DNA of 41,743 nt from Komagataeibacter oboediens (GTDB taxonomy: Bacteria; Pseudomonadota; Alphaproteobacteria; Acetobacterales; Acetobacteraceae), in assembly GCF_003207815.1 (NCBI RefSeq), contig NZ_NKTX01000023.1:1-41743 (forward strand), given 5' to 3'. Below, in pieces: positions 7,006-15,830 of this stretch. Under the pieces are notes generated by a model, which did no database searches, was not told the DNA's origin, and saw only the letters and a program-made list of their open reading frames with translations. Numbering within the stretch: position 1 is the first letter of the stretch; each line of letters begins with the position of its first letter. The translations under genes were made by a program, and so were the position numbers.

Positions 7006-8778
7006 ATGAAAGTTGCTGATTCCAATATGCAAGCATCTGCCGCCCGTCCGTCTCCTTTCATCCGTTCGCAAAAAAAACGTCTTGTCGCCAGCGCGGTGGG
7101 TGCGGTCATGCTGATTATTGGCTCAGGCACCCCGGGCCGGGCGCAGGATACGGGCGACACCGCCCGGGCGCGCCATTTCATGGTGGCAACCGCCAACCCG
7201 ATGGCGTCCCATGCCGCATCTGTCGTGCTGGAACATGGCGGCAACGCGGTTGATGCCGCCATCGCGGGCCAGATGGTGCTGGCCGTGGTCGAACCGCAGG
7301 CATCGGGCCTTGGTGGCGGGTCTGCCATCATGTACTGGGACAAGGGCAGCAGGAAGCTCGACTTTTACGACGGGCTGGCCAGCGCCCCGGCCAGTGTGCC
7401 GCAGGACTACGCGCATGATGCGTCGGGCCAGCGCCTGCCCACCGATGCGCTGGAACGCAGCGGCCGGGTGGTCGCGGTGCCGGGCACGCTGCGCACGCTG
7501 GCCCTGCTGCATGCCCGTTACGGCAGGCTGCCGTGGGCGGACCTGTTTACCGACGCCATCCGGCTGGCGCGTGACGGGTTTCCCCTGCCGGGCTACCTGC
7601 ACCTTGTCCTGACCGAACGCCCCGAACTGTCTCGCCTGCCCGCCTTCGCGCAGTATTTTGACGACAGGGGACACCCCCTGCCACAGGCCACCACGCTGCA
7701 TAACGAAGCCCTGGCGCAGACGCTGGAGCACGTGGCGAAAGATGGTGCGGAATACCTGTATAAACCCGAATTCGCCACCAAGATCGGGGCCGCCGTCGCC
7801 ACCTGGGCGTATCCCGGCAAAATCGTGCCGTCGGACCTTGCCGGTTACCGGGTGCGCGAACGCGCGCCGCTGTGCATTACCGCGTTTGGACGCCGGATCT
7901 GTTCCGCTGCCCCGCCGGTGGCGGGTGGCCTGTCTGTCCTGCAGCAGCTGGCCATACTGGACCGCCTGAACATAGGCCACTACGCCCCCGGCAGCGTGGA
8001 GGCGGCCCACCTGCTGCTGGAGGCATCGCGTCTGGCGGAAGCCGACCGGCGCAAATACGCGGCCGACCCCGATTTCGTGCCCGTGGCGACGGCGCAACTG
8101 CTTGATCCCGCCTATCTGGACAGCCGGGCGGCACTGGTGTCCGACAGCCGCGCAATGGACAGGGTCGCGCCGGGCACGCTGACGCAGCATGCCTTCGCAC
8201 AGCCGGTATCCGATGCGATGACCGTTCCCGCCACCACGCATCTGGCCATACGTGACAGCAAGGGCAACGCGCTGTCCTTCACCACCACCATCAACCTGAA
8301 TTTCGGCGCGGATATCATTGTCGATGGCGTGGTGCTGAATAACGCCATCACCAATTTCGCGACCCGTCCGGTGGTTGATGGCCAGACGGTGGCCAACATC
8401 GCGGCACCGGGCAAGCGACCGATCACCACCATGGCCCCGACCATTGTATTCGGCAAGGATGGCCAGCCGGAAGTCATCATTGGCGCCGGTGGCGGCGCGC
8501 GCATCATTGATTCGGTCGTGCAGACGCTGGTGGGCTATCTGGCATGGGGGCAGAATATCCGCACCGCCATTGAACAGCCGCGCATCGGGGCACAGAACCG
8601 TGGCCAGGAACTGGAACGCGGAACCGCCGCCGCGGGGCTGGAGAAATCCCTGCGCGACATGGGGCACAAGCCCAAAATCGCGGTCATGAATGCAGCGGTG
8701 CAGGCCATTACGGTCGGGCCGGACGGCATGCAGGGCTGGGGCGACCCCCATCGCGACGGCGTGGCGATGGGCCAGTAA
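7006..8778 (+). CDS. ggt: Gamma-glutamyltranspeptidase (secreted proenzyme)
   Basis: Gamma-glutamyltranspeptidase cleaves or transfers the gamma-glutamyl group of glutathione and related compounds in the periplasm. The 590-residue proenzyme has a signal peptide (SQKKRLVASAVGAVMLIIGS then TPGRA-QD). The large-subunit start HFMVATANPMASHAASVVLE and GGNAVDAAIAGQ follow. The self-cleavage site is the first Thr of TTHLAIRD (about residue 410), followed by the small-subunit motif GNALSFTTTINLNFGADIIV and the LLNN-like VVLNNAITNF. GAGGGARII matches the late substrate-binding Gly motif. All catalytic landmarks are present. No good Shine-Dalgarno sequence is seen; ATG 7006 is the first ATG, with TTG 6994 and ATG 7027 as alternatives. 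It is divergent from a LysR regulator and followed by a strong hairpin. Confidence 0.93.
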   Translation: MKVADSNMQASAARPSPFIRSQKKRLVASAVGAVMLIIGSGTPGRAQDTGDTARARHFMVATANPMASHAASVVLEHGGNAVDAAIAGQMVLAVVEPQASGLGGGSAIMYWDKGSRKLDFYDGLASAPASVPQDYAHDASGQRLPTDALERSGRVVAVPGTLRTLALLHARYGRLPWADLFTDAIRLARDGFPLPGYLHLVLTERPELSRLPAFAQYFDDRGHPLPQATTLHNEALAQTLEHVAKDGAEYLYKPEFATKIGAAVATWAYPGKIVPSDLAGYRVRERAPLCITAFGRRICSAAPPVAGGLSVLQQLAILDRLNIGHYAPGSVEAAHLLLEASRLAEADRRKYAADPDFVPVATAQLLDPAYLDSRAALVSDSRAMDRVAPGTLTQHAFAQPVSDAMTVPATTHLAIRDSKGNALSFTTTINLNFGADIIVDGVVLNNAITNFATRPVVDGQTVANIAAPGKRPITTMAPTIVFGKDGQPEVIIGAGGGARIIDSVVQTLVGYLAWGQNIRTAIEQPRIGAQNRGQELERGTAAAGLEKSLRDMGHKPKIAVMNAAVQAITVGPDGMQGWGDPHRDGVAMGQ

Positions 8779-8873
8779 CGCCACCGGCCCGCACGCACGG
8801 CTGACCACCCCCTCCCCCGTCATCGGACAGGATCATAGGATCCGGTGCAGGGGAATGCAGATCCACCCGAAAT

Positions 8874-8911
8874 AGACGGACATCCTGACATCTTAAACAG
8901 GATGTCCGTCT
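8874..8911 (+). terminator. Strong hairpin downstream of ggt
   Basis: A perfect 14-bp stem AGACGGACATCCTG/CAGGATGTCCGTCT with a 10-base loop sits 95 bases after the ggt stop codon. Only short T runs follow, so termination efficiency is uncertain, but the stem is the strongest structure between the two convergent genes. Confidence 0.6.
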
Positions 8912-9482
8912 GTTCAGGTCTGTACCAGATGCCTTTAGCGGTGGGAGCAGGGAAAGTATCCTGTCCAGATCCGGCCTGCGCGTGGCCCTGAATAATGTGA
9001 CGGCATGGGGCCGGACCAATAAAGGGCGGCAACTCATCCGCACGAATGTGCCCCGTCCAGTCGTGGCCCGGACTGGCCGTCGAGAGGTTCAGGCAGGGGA
9101 CGGCAGCCATCTGTTCATGACCGACATATTCATCAAAACGGCCCCAGCCCCGTTACCCGGACTGGACATATATCAGGACATGGGCAGAACCGGGACAGCG
9201 CCGGGTGGCAGAAAGTCTGTGATGACAGACCCGTGCGCAACGGATGAGACTGTTCGAAAAAAAACCATTGGAAAAACAGGAAGAAGTCTTGGGTATCGCC
9301 TCTTCCAAAAAGGCGACGTCTTCCGACACTTCCTGAAAAAGCATCAACAGCATCTGCCTTATGATTGCTGGATATTTTCCGGACGGGTTTTGCAAACACT
9401 CCCCGATGCCGTGTAACCGGGCTGCCCCCATGGGGCCGCGGCCGATTTCCACACGGTGCAGAATTCCAATACCGGTACGCAT
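8912..9482. other. Non-coding gap between ggt and sldA
   Basis: No open frame here has a recognisable domain. The gap contains a nested palindromic element (9277-9335) next to A/T homopolymers (A8 at 9257-9264), and is otherwise featureless to me. Confidence 0.5.
9277..9335. repeat. Nested palindromic intergenic element
   Basis: The outer arms CAGGAAG (9277-9283) and CTTCCTG (9329-9335) enclose inner arms TCGCCT (9296-9301) and AGGCGA (9311-9316). On the minus strand it is followed by TTTTTCCAATGG and an eight-T run, so it could act as a terminator for sldA or for readthrough. Similar text (aaaggc, gaaaaa/ttttc runs) recurs in the gaps at 14500-14580 and 27935-27985, suggesting a degenerate dispersed family. 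Confidence 0.45.
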
Positions 9483-9515
9483 AAAAAAACCGGGGCCGCA
9501 TTACACGGCCCCGGT
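9483..9515 (-). terminator. Intrinsic terminator of sldBA
   Basis: On the minus strand ACCGGGGCCG/CGGCCCCGGT forms a 10-bp GC-rich stem with a 7-base loop, followed directly by a run of T (plus-strand A run at 9483-9489). It lies 30 bases after the sldA stop codon and is a textbook Rho-independent terminator. Confidence 0.85.
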
Positions 9516-9544
9516 CGGGATCGGTCACAACAGGACGGATACCC

Positions 9545-11752
9545 TCAGTTCACGTTATCCAGTGCGTAAACCACCAGGTCATCCGTCACCGGCGTCATCA
9601 TGAAGTGGTGGCCACCGGCCATGATGGCGACGTACTGCTTGCCCTTGTATTCATACGTCATGGGCGTCGCCTGTCCGCCACCGGGCAGGACATCGTTCCA
9701 CACCTCGCGTCCGGTATGGATGTCGAAGGCGTGGATCATGTTGTCCGTCGTCGCGGCAACAAAGATCAGGCCACCGGCGGTAATGACCGGGCCGCCATTG
9801 TTGGGCGTGCCAATGGTCAGCGGCAGGTGTGTGGGCAGGCCGAACGGGCCGTTGGCACGCGCGCTGCCCAGCGGGTGCTGCCACAGCACCTTCTGCGTGT
9901 GCATGTCGATGGCGGTAATCATGCCATAGGGCGGGCGGTTGCACATCATGCCCGTATATTCATCCCAGAACGGGGAGACCACGATGCCATACGGTGTTTC
10001 CGCCATGGCCCCTGCCCCTTCGGCACCGCCGCCACCGGGCTTGTAGTTGGGGTCATCCACCGGCATCAGTCCCAGCTTGTCCGCCTTCTTGCGGCTGACC
10101 AGCTGGTCATACATGGGCGTGTTGTTCCAGTTGGCGATCAGGATGCCGGTCTTTTCATCATAGGCCACGCTGCCCCAGTCGGACCCGCCGTTATAGCCGG
10201 GATATTCCAGCCACGGCTTGTCGATGCTGGGCGGGGTGAACTCACCCACATAATGCGCACGGCGGTATTTCAGGCGGCAGTACAGCTGATCGATGGGGGA
10301 CATGCCCCACATGTCAGCTTCCTTCAGCGGTGCGAAGCCCAGACGCGGCATGCCAACCGACCACGGCTGCGTCGGGGCGCGCGTATCGCCCGGTACCATG
10401 CCCGGCGATGGCGCGGGCCGTTCTTCCACCGGCAGCACCGGCTCACCCGTGCGGCGGTCCAGCACGAAGGTCTGACCACGCTTGGTCGGCATGATCAGCG
10501 CCGGAACGCTACTGCCATCAGGCTTGGTGAAGTCCATGAGTGTCGGCTGCGACCCGATGTCGTAATCCCACACGTCCTTGTGCACGGTCTGGAACACCCA
10601 GCGCGGCTCACCCGTTTTCACGTCGATCGCGACAACGGCGGAAGACACCTTGTTTTCTTCAGGCGACCGCATGGCGCTGTAATAATCGGCGGCGGAATTG
10701 CCGGTCGGCACGTAAACCAGACCCAGCGCATTGTCGCCAATCATCGCGGCCCAGGAATTGGGGGTGCCACGGCTGTAATGTTCGCCTTCCTTCGGTTCGC
10801 CATGTTCATGCGGACGGTTGACGTCCCATGCCCACAGGAAGCGACCGGTTTCGGCGTCGTAGCCACGGATCACGCCCGACGGTGCCCAGCGGCGCTGGCC
10901 ATCGAGGACTTCCTGGTTGGTGATGATCGCGCCATTGACGATCGGCGGCGGCGCGGTTTCGGCCACGAAACCGGGCACGGACTCACCCATCCCCTTCATC
11001 AGGTTGACCATGCCGTGCCAGCCAAAGCCCTCGCACACCTTGCCGTCCTCGCTGTCCACCTCGATCAGGCGTTCATCCAGCGTGGCTTCAAGGATACGGT
11101 GGTGGCAGTGCTCGCCTTCCGGCACGGTGGAGGACGTGTAGTACACAACCGCCTTACACGCCGCCGTATAGGGAATGCTGTCGTATTTTTCATTGGCGTG
11201 GAAGTGCCAGACTTCCTTGCCCGTGGCGGGGTCGATGCGCATCATGTCGTTCATGGCCGAACACATGTACAGCCCGTCCCCGACCTTGATGGGCGTGGTC
11301 TCGGCAGCCCACTTGTTCACCTGCCCCGGCGCGGGCTTGCTGCCGGTATGGTAGATGAACGCACGCTTCAGATGGCCGACATTGGACGGCGTGATCTGGT
11401 CCAGCGGCGAGTAGCGCGTGGCCCTGTCATCACGGCCATAGCCGGGCCAGTCATCATGCGCGGGGTTGGCCGTGACCTGCTCGACCATCGGCGTGGCCTC
11501 GCTGGGTTCGGCGGGCGGGCCGTCGGGAATGTTGGCGGCATTCACGCCGGGCGCCTGCGGCGCGTTGGGCGACGGAGGCGAAAATGCATCCTGCGGCGGC
11601 GTGGGCGTGCCGGGGGATACGGTGGCGTTGCCATTGCCCGGCGGCTGGTCGGCGGGGGGTACCTGCGCCAGTGCGGAGACTCCGGCAGTACCGGCAATAA
11701 TGGTGGCGCCCAGCAGCAGGGTGCGCAGGATCGGGGTATGGTTGGACATCAT
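9545..11752 (-). CDS. sldA: PQQ-dependent polyol (glycerol/sorbitol/arabitol) dehydrogenase, large subunit
   Basis: This periplasmic quinoprotein oxidises polyols or gluconate and passes electrons to ubiquinone. The 735-residue protein has a signal peptide (residues 1-27, ...GTAGVSALAQ), a Pro-rich linker (28-85) and an eight-bladed propeller with DDWPGYGRDDRATRYSPLDQ near the start, repeated W-type blade motifs (TGKEVWHF, TGRFLWAWD, TGEPRWVFQ) and GSVAYDEKTGILIANWNN. Its length matches SldA (about 740) rather than single-chain glucose dehydrogenase (about 800), because the membrane part is a separate gene, sldB. Its ATG overlaps the sldB stop (ATGATG/TGA) with GGAGG five bases upstream, so translation is coupled. 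Substrate choice among polyols cannot be read from the sequence; a glucose dehydrogenase split in two is the alternative. Confidence 0.85.
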   Translation of the reverse strand: MMSNHTPILRTLLLGATIIAGTAGVSALAQVPPADQPPGNGNATVSPGTPTPPQDAFSPPSPNAPQAPGVNAANIPDGPPAEPSEATPMVEQVTANPAHDDWPGYGRDDRATRYSPLDQITPSNVGHLKRAFIYHTGSKPAPGQVNKWAAETTPIKVGDGLYMCSAMNDMMRIDPATGKEVWHFHANEKYDSIPYTAACKAVVYYTSSTVPEGEHCHHRILEATLDERLIEVDSEDGKVCEGFGWHGMVNLMKGMGESVPGFVAETAPPPIVNGAIITNQEVLDGQRRWAPSGVIRGYDAETGRFLWAWDVNRPHEHGEPKEGEHYSRGTPNSWAAMIGDNALGLVYVPTGNSAADYYSAMRSPEENKVSSAVVAIDVKTGEPRWVFQTVHKDVWDYDIGSQPTLMDFTKPDGSSVPALIMPTKRGQTFVLDRRTGEPVLPVEERPAPSPGMVPGDTRAPTQPWSVGMPRLGFAPLKEADMWGMSPIDQLYCRLKYRRAHYVGEFTPPSIDKPWLEYPGYNGGSDWGSVAYDEKTGILIANWNNTPMYDQLVSRKKADKLGLMPVDDPNYKPGGGGAEGAGAMAETPYGIVVSPFWDEYTGMMCNRPPYGMITAIDMHTQKVLWQHPLGSARANGPFGLPTHLPLTIGTPNNGGPVITAGGLIFVAATTDNMIHAFDIHTGREVWNDVLPGGGQATPMTYEYKGKQYVAIMAGGHHFMMTPVTDDLVVYALDNVN

Positions 11753-12135
11753 GCGACCTCCCGCACATGGGTTGTGCGTGCCTGTTCCGCACGCCGCAGC
11801 ACCGGCAGGCACAGCGCCACGCCAATGGCCAGCAGGGTGGGACCGAACACGCGCGGCAGCAGCCCCCAGCCGTCCAGTCCGACCTCCCAGAATGCCCACA
11901 GCCATGTAAAGGCGCATGCCCCCAGATACAGCAGGCCACCGGCCGGACGGCCCATGGCCATCAGCACGCCGGCCACCGTAACCACCAGACCGCAGACAAC
12001 GTAGTAAAGCGAGCCACCAAGGAACGCGAGTTCCGCGCCCATATAGACCAGTGGCAGGCCGAGCAGGATGATGATGACCGCAAGTAATAGCGTCGCCCAT
12101 CCTGCGGCGCTGTGCGGTTTCATGAAAGCAGACAT
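11749..12135 (-). CDS. sldB: Polyol dehydrogenase membrane subunit
   Basis: The product is a very hydrophobic 128-residue protein with about five membrane helices (LLLAVIIILLGLPLVYMGAE, GSLYYVVCGLVVTVAGVLMA, LLYLGACAFTWLWAFWEVGL, FGPTLLAIGVALCLPVL). It matches the N-terminal membrane domain of quinoprotein glucose dehydrogenase and SldB of Gluconobacter. It anchors SldA and takes part in ubiquinone reduction. It is immediately upstream of and overlapping sldA. A GGAGGAAC Shine-Dalgarno sequence precedes the start. The 190 bases upstream, up to the fdhD stop codon, should hold the promoter. Confidence 0.88.
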   Translation of the reverse strand: MSAFMKPHSAAGWATLLLAVIIILLGLPLVYMGAELAFLGGSLYYVVCGLVVTVAGVLMAMGRPAGGLLYLGACAFTWLWAFWEVGLDGWGLLPRVFGPTLLAIGVALCLPVLRRAEQARTTHVREVA

Positions 12136-12327
12136 AATGGATGTTCCTCCAGTATCATGAGGCGGAGGCTAGTCCCGCGCCCGTTAAACGCGAAAAAACG
12201 AAATCGCGAGGTTGGTCACGACTTTATTACTATTGTTTCAGAACTATAAGTATTCCGCCACAAAATGGCTGTTGCCATGTCGGATCGTGAATCCAGACCT
12301 GCCACGGTTGCAGACAAAATGTTTTTT

Positions 12328-13134
12328 TTACTTCCCGATGACCAGATCGGGAACCATTACGGATGCAGCCCGCGCGGGTGCGGCCAGATACAGCCCCGCC
12401 TCCGCCGCCACCCGCAGCGCACGCGCCGTTGGCGCCGATACCGCCACCAGTCCCGGCATACCCGCCATGATCGCCTTATGCGCCATTTCATACGAACACC
12501 GGCTGGTAATCACGCAGAACCCGCGCCCGAAATCCACCCCGTCGCGCAGGCCCGCCCCCACCAGCTTGTCCAGCGCGTTGTGGCGGCCGACATCCTCACG
12601 CACATGCATGATTTCGCCATCAGGCGCGCACCACGCGGCGGCATGCAGCATGCGCGCGCGGGCATTGAGCACCTGCCGTCCCGGCAGCGCCGCCAGCGCA
12701 CGGCCCATCGCCATCAGGTCGGGCGGCGCGTCAGGCACCGTGCGGCGCGGGCGGTCCAGCACGTCACGCGCATCCGTGCCGCACACGCCACAGCTGGTGC
12801 GCCCCGTCATCGCCCGCCGCCCGCGCGCCAGCAGCCGGTGAAAGGACGGGCCGTCTATGCGCATCTCCACCGCCGCATGATCGTCCTCCGCCCGGACCGT
12901 GACATCTTTCAGCGCCGCAAGGTCGGGAATGATCCCTTCGGTCAGGGCAAAACCCGTGGCAAAGTCACGCAGGTCCAGTGGCGTCGCCATCATCACCCCA
13001 TGCGCCATGCCGTTGAAGGACAGGGTCACGGGGGTTTCCTCGGCAATGTCCAGCGTGCGCCGGGTGGCTGGCGCGCCGGGCGCATGCACCGTCATGGCGC
13101 AGGGTACGATGGCGGGCGGCAGGGGTCGGGTCAT
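12328..13134 (-). CDS. fdhD: Formate dehydrogenase accessory sulfurtransferase FdhD
   Basis: FdhD passes sulfur from a cysteine desulfurase to the Mo-bisMGD cofactor, which formate-dehydrogenase-type enzymes need for activity. The 268-residue protein has the conserved Cys pair in TGRTSCGVCG (C115, C118), the N-terminal ETPVTLSFNG segment, and the HVREDVGRHNALDK and ITSRCSYEMAHK motifs. It lies 99 bases after mobA on the same strand and serves the oxidoreductase encoded at 15831-18137. Confidence 0.95.
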   Translation of the reverse strand: MTRPLPPAIVPCAMTVHAPGAPATRRTLDIAEETPVTLSFNGMAHGVMMATPLDLRDFATGFALTEGIIPDLAALKDVTVRAEDDHAAVEMRIDGPSFHRLLARGRRAMTGRTSCGVCGTDARDVLDRPRRTVPDAPPDLMAMGRALAALPGRQVLNARARMLHAAAWCAPDGEIMHVREDVGRHNALDKLVGAGLRDGVDFGRGFCVITSRCSYEMAHKAIMAGMPGLVAVSAPTARALRVAAEAGLYLAAPARAASVMVPDLVIGK

Positions 13135-13233
13135 GGCATGGTCCTTCGTCCGCCATGGCGGATCACGACGGGCCGCCTGCGCCCGGCGCGAAATGGCGGG
13201 GCAACAGGTCGCCGCATGGCGGCTGTCATGACG

Positions 13234-13863
13234 TCAGTCACGTACATATTGCCGGGCCATGACGTAATCGTCCGGCGTATTGATGTTCATGAACGGGTCC
13301 GGCCCACCGGGCGGTACGACAAACGCCACCCCACGCGCGCCCAGCGCCTCGGCCAGCGTGCGCACGCGGGTCACCTCGCGCCGGGTGGCGGGCGTCATGT
13401 GGCCCAGTTGCCTGGCCAGCAGGTCGCGGCAGCCCGCCGGCCATGCCGCAACAAGGCTGTGCCGTTGCCCGCCGCTGACGGCAAAGGACGGCGCGGGCAG
13501 CAGGCGGGACACAAGGTCGGCAGGGATGAACGGCGTATCGCCCGGCACCGTCACCAGCACGTCACACCCCTGCCCCGCCGCCCAGTCCAGCCCGGCCAGC
13601 ACGCCAGCCAGCGGCCCCACGCCTGCAACCGTATCGGCCAGAACCGGCAGGCCATGGGCCGCAAACCGCGCCGGGTCGCCATTGGCGCTCAGCGCAATGG
13701 CGGCACAGCACGGACGCAGGCGGGCAACGATACGCCCAAGGCAGGTCTCGCCCCCCAGCACCAGAAGCGGCTTGTCACCACCGCCCATGCGCTGCGCCAT
13801 GCCTCCTGCCATGACCAGGCCGGCCACGCGTGGCGGCTGCGCCCCGTGCATCACTGCCCGCAT
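13234..13863 (-). CDS. mobA: Molybdenum cofactor guanylyltransferase MobA
   Basis: MobA transfers GMP from GTP to molybdopterin to form the MGD cofactor, in the cytoplasm. The 209-residue protein has the nucleotide-binding loop LVMAGGMAQRMGGGDKPLL, the metal-binding VPGDTPFIP segment near residue 110 and the C-terminal NINTPDDY motif. The N-terminus may begin at ATG 13863 or 13851; no clear Shine-Dalgarno sequence decides between them. It is transcribed divergently from mobB, 68 bases away, and probably with fdhD. Confidence 0.93.
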   Translation of the reverse strand: MRAVMHGAQPPRVAGLVMAGGMAQRMGGGDKPLLVLGGETCLGRIVARLRPCCAAIALSANGDPARFAAHGLPVLADTVAGVGPLAGVLAGLDWAAGQGCDVLVTVPGDTPFIPADLVSRLLPAPSFAVSGGQRHSLVAAWPAGCRDLLARQLGHMTPATRREVTRVRTLAEALGARGVAFVVPPGGPDPFMNINTPDDYVMARQYVRD

Positions 13864-13931
13864 TGCGCATGGCGGCCCGGGGCCGTACCCTGCGCCGGTC
13901 TATTGGCCAGTCCATTCAGGAGGTGCGTTTC

Positions 13932-14462
13932 ATGTCCCATCCACCACGGCAGGCGGTGATCGGCATAACCGGGCGCAGCGGGTCGGGCAAGACGCACCTG
14001 CTGTCGCGCCTGCTGCCGGTGCTGCGCGCGCGCGGGCTGGCTGTGTCCACCATCAAGCATACACATCATGATATCGACATGGACCGGCCGGGCAAGGATT
14101 CCTGGCTGCACCGCAACGCGGGTGCGGCCGAAGTGATGCTGGCGACGCCGGGCCGGTGGGTACTGCAGCATGAATGTACGGACGCGCCCCCGTCGCTGAC
14201 GGACCTGCTGGCGTGCATGCGACGCACCGACCTGGTGGTGGTTGAAGGGTTTCACGCCACCACGCCCGCCTGTATCGAGGTCTATCGTCCCGCCACCGGT
14301 AAGGAACCGCTGTTCCGCCATCAGGACAACATCATCGCCATCGCGACGGATACACCCCACGACCCTGCCCTGCCCGCGCACCTGCCGGTGCTGGATGTGA
14401 ACGATGCCGGGGCCATTGCCGATTTCGCATGGCGGCATGCCTGTTCTGTCGTGCTGGACTGA
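13932..14462 (+). CDS. mobB: Molybdopterin-guanine dinucleotide biosynthesis adapter MobB
   Basis: MobB is a GTP-binding P-loop protein that assists MobA. The 176-residue product has the Walker A loop GITGRSGSGKTHL at its N-terminus, STIKHTHHDIDMDRPGKDS and the DLVVVEGFH segment. ATG 13932 has AGGAGGTG upstream, so the longer open frame to 13830 is not used. It is the only plus-strand gene of the molybdenum block, convergent with moeA. Confidence 0.93.
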   Translation: MSHPPRQAVIGITGRSGSGKTHLLSRLLPVLRARGLAVSTIKHTHHDIDMDRPGKDSWLHRNAGAAEVMLATPGRWVLQHECTDAPPSLTDLLACMRRTDLVVVEGFHATTPACIEVYRPATGKEPLFRHQDNIIAIATDTPHDPALPAHLPVLDVNDAGAIADFAWRHACSVVLD

Positions 14463-14513
14463 AGGGAGCATTGTCTCATCCGGAAGTCATATTCAGGGGT
14501 TCAGGAATTACTT

Positions 14514-14575
14514 TTTCATCAAAGGCAGCGTTCGCGGGAGCGTTTTGAAAACAGCTTCACCAGAAACGCCACCCG
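14514..14575. repeat. Intergenic palindromic element between mobB and moeA
   Basis: This 140-base convergent gap holds text such as aaaggcagcgttcgcgg, gagcgttttgaaaacagctt and caccagaaacg. It has short complementary stretches (CGTT.../...AACG, GTTTTGAAAAC) and resembles the elements at 9277 and 27940. It may serve as the terminator between mobB and moeA. Confidence 0.35.
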
Positions 14576-14602
14576 GCTGTCACGCCCGATCGGGGACATG
14601 AC

Positions 14603-15817
14603 CTACATATCAGCGCGAAGCGGCATACCCCATGCAGGCTGCCCCGCCCGGATCGGGCTGTCCTGCGTTACGGCCAGCAGCGCATCCGCGCGGGAAAAGG
14701 CGATGATGTCAGACGCCCCTACCGTTGGCACGCGCCGGCACAGCCAGCCCTGCGGCCCCGGATGCAGGCTGACGGGAATGAACAGCGTTACCCCCGGTGG
14801 CGCATCCGCCGTGAAATCGGCCGTGGCGCATACACCGGGCCGTGGCATGTCCTGCCCCATGATCGTCCGCAAATAGGGCCACACGAACATCAATGCGCAG
14901 ATGGCCGCAGCCCCCGGGTTGCCGGGCAGGCAGAATATGGTCTGGCCATCGTGTTCCAGCACCGTCAGCGGACGGCCGGGCCGGATCGCAACGCCCCGGA
15001 ACATCACCCGCGCGCCCGCATCGCGCAGAATATCCAGCATATGGTCCGTATCCCCGACCGATATGCCGCCAGTGGTCACCATGACATCGGCACCGCGCCG
15101 CGCGGCATGCAGGCAGGCGGCCTGCCGTGCCACGTTATCGGTGGGGGCGGCATGGGTGGTCACGCGCGCACCGATGCCTGTCAGCATGGATGCCAGCATG
15201 GGGGCGTTTGAATCAGGGCACGCGCCCGGCGCATCCGCCGCCAGTTCCGCACCATTGGACACGACCGAGACGCGCGGCCTGCGGATGACCGCGACATCGC
15301 CCACGCCCTGACTGGACAGAAGGGCGACATGCCGCCAGTCCAGACGCTGACCGGCAGCCACAAGCCGCGTGCCTGACGCGAATTCCTCCCCCTGCCTGCG
15401 GATGTTTGCCCCGGATGCGGGCAACGGCGCCGCCGGGGCAACGTTCCCGTCCACAACCGCCATGCGCTCGGCAGCCATGACACAGTCCGCACCCGCCGGG
15501 ATGCGCGCACCGGTCAGGATGGCGCGCGCATGACCCGGTGGAAGGGGTATCGCCGCATCCCCCGCCACCGTCCGGCCCGCGACCGGCAGCCGGCCATGCG
15601 CCACCATGGCGTCATGTGCAAAGGCATAGCCGTCCATGGCAGAAATATCGGCAGGCGGGCGACAGGTCCGCGCCATGATGTCGGCCGCCGCCACCCGTCC
15701 CGTCGCCTGCGCCACCGGCACGCGGGTTGCGGGGGGCATGACCCGCGCGGCACGATCGCGCACCAGCCGCAGGGCGGTGGCGTAATCCACCTGCCGCGCG
15801 AAACTGTTGGTTTTCAT
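14603..15817 (-). CDS. moeA: Molybdopterin molybdenumtransferase MoeA
   Basis: MoeA inserts molybdate into adenylylated molybdopterin to give active Mo-cofactor. The 404-residue protein has the MoeA N-terminal domain (DISAMDGYAFAHD, ILTGARIPAGAD), the MPT-binding domain with VMVTTGGISVGDTDHM and FCLPGNPGAA, and a C-terminal beta-barrel domain. It starts 13 bases after the stop of the Mo oxidoreductase gene on the same strand, so enzyme and cofactor gene form an operon. Confidence 0.95.
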   Translation of the reverse strand: MKTNSFARQVDYATALRLVRDRAARVMPPATRVPVAQATGRVAAADIMARTCRPPADISAMDGYAFAHDAMVAHGRLPVAGRTVAGDAAIPLPPGHARAILTGARIPAGADCVMAAERMAVVDGNVAPAAPLPASGANIRRQGEEFASGTRLVAAGQRLDWRHVALLSSQGVGDVAVIRRPRVSVVSNGAELAADAPGACPDSNAPMLASMLTGIGARVTTHAAPTDNVARQAACLHAARRGADVMVTTGGISVGDTDHMLDILRDAGARVMFRGVAIRPGRPLTVLEHDGQTIFCLPGNPGAAAICALMFVWPYLRTIMGQDMPRPGVCATADFTADAPPGVTLFIPVSLHPGPQGWLCRRVPTVGASDIIAFSRADALLAVTQDSPIRAGQPAWGMPLRADM

Positions 15818-15830
15818 GATCGGACCGGGT

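Noticed and set aside
7123-8823. Minus-strand open frame opposite ggt
   Set aside because: Shadow of the gamma-glutamyltranspeptidase gene; no domain, His/Arg-rich composition.
9605-12004. Plus-strand open frame of 799 codons opposite sldA
   Set aside because: Antisense shadow; the translation has no recognisable family, while the minus strand encodes a full quinoprotein with matching start, coupling and terminator.
12265-13959. Plus-strand open frame of 564 codons across fdhD and mobA
   Set aside because: It spans two real genes on the other strand and has no coherent protein features.
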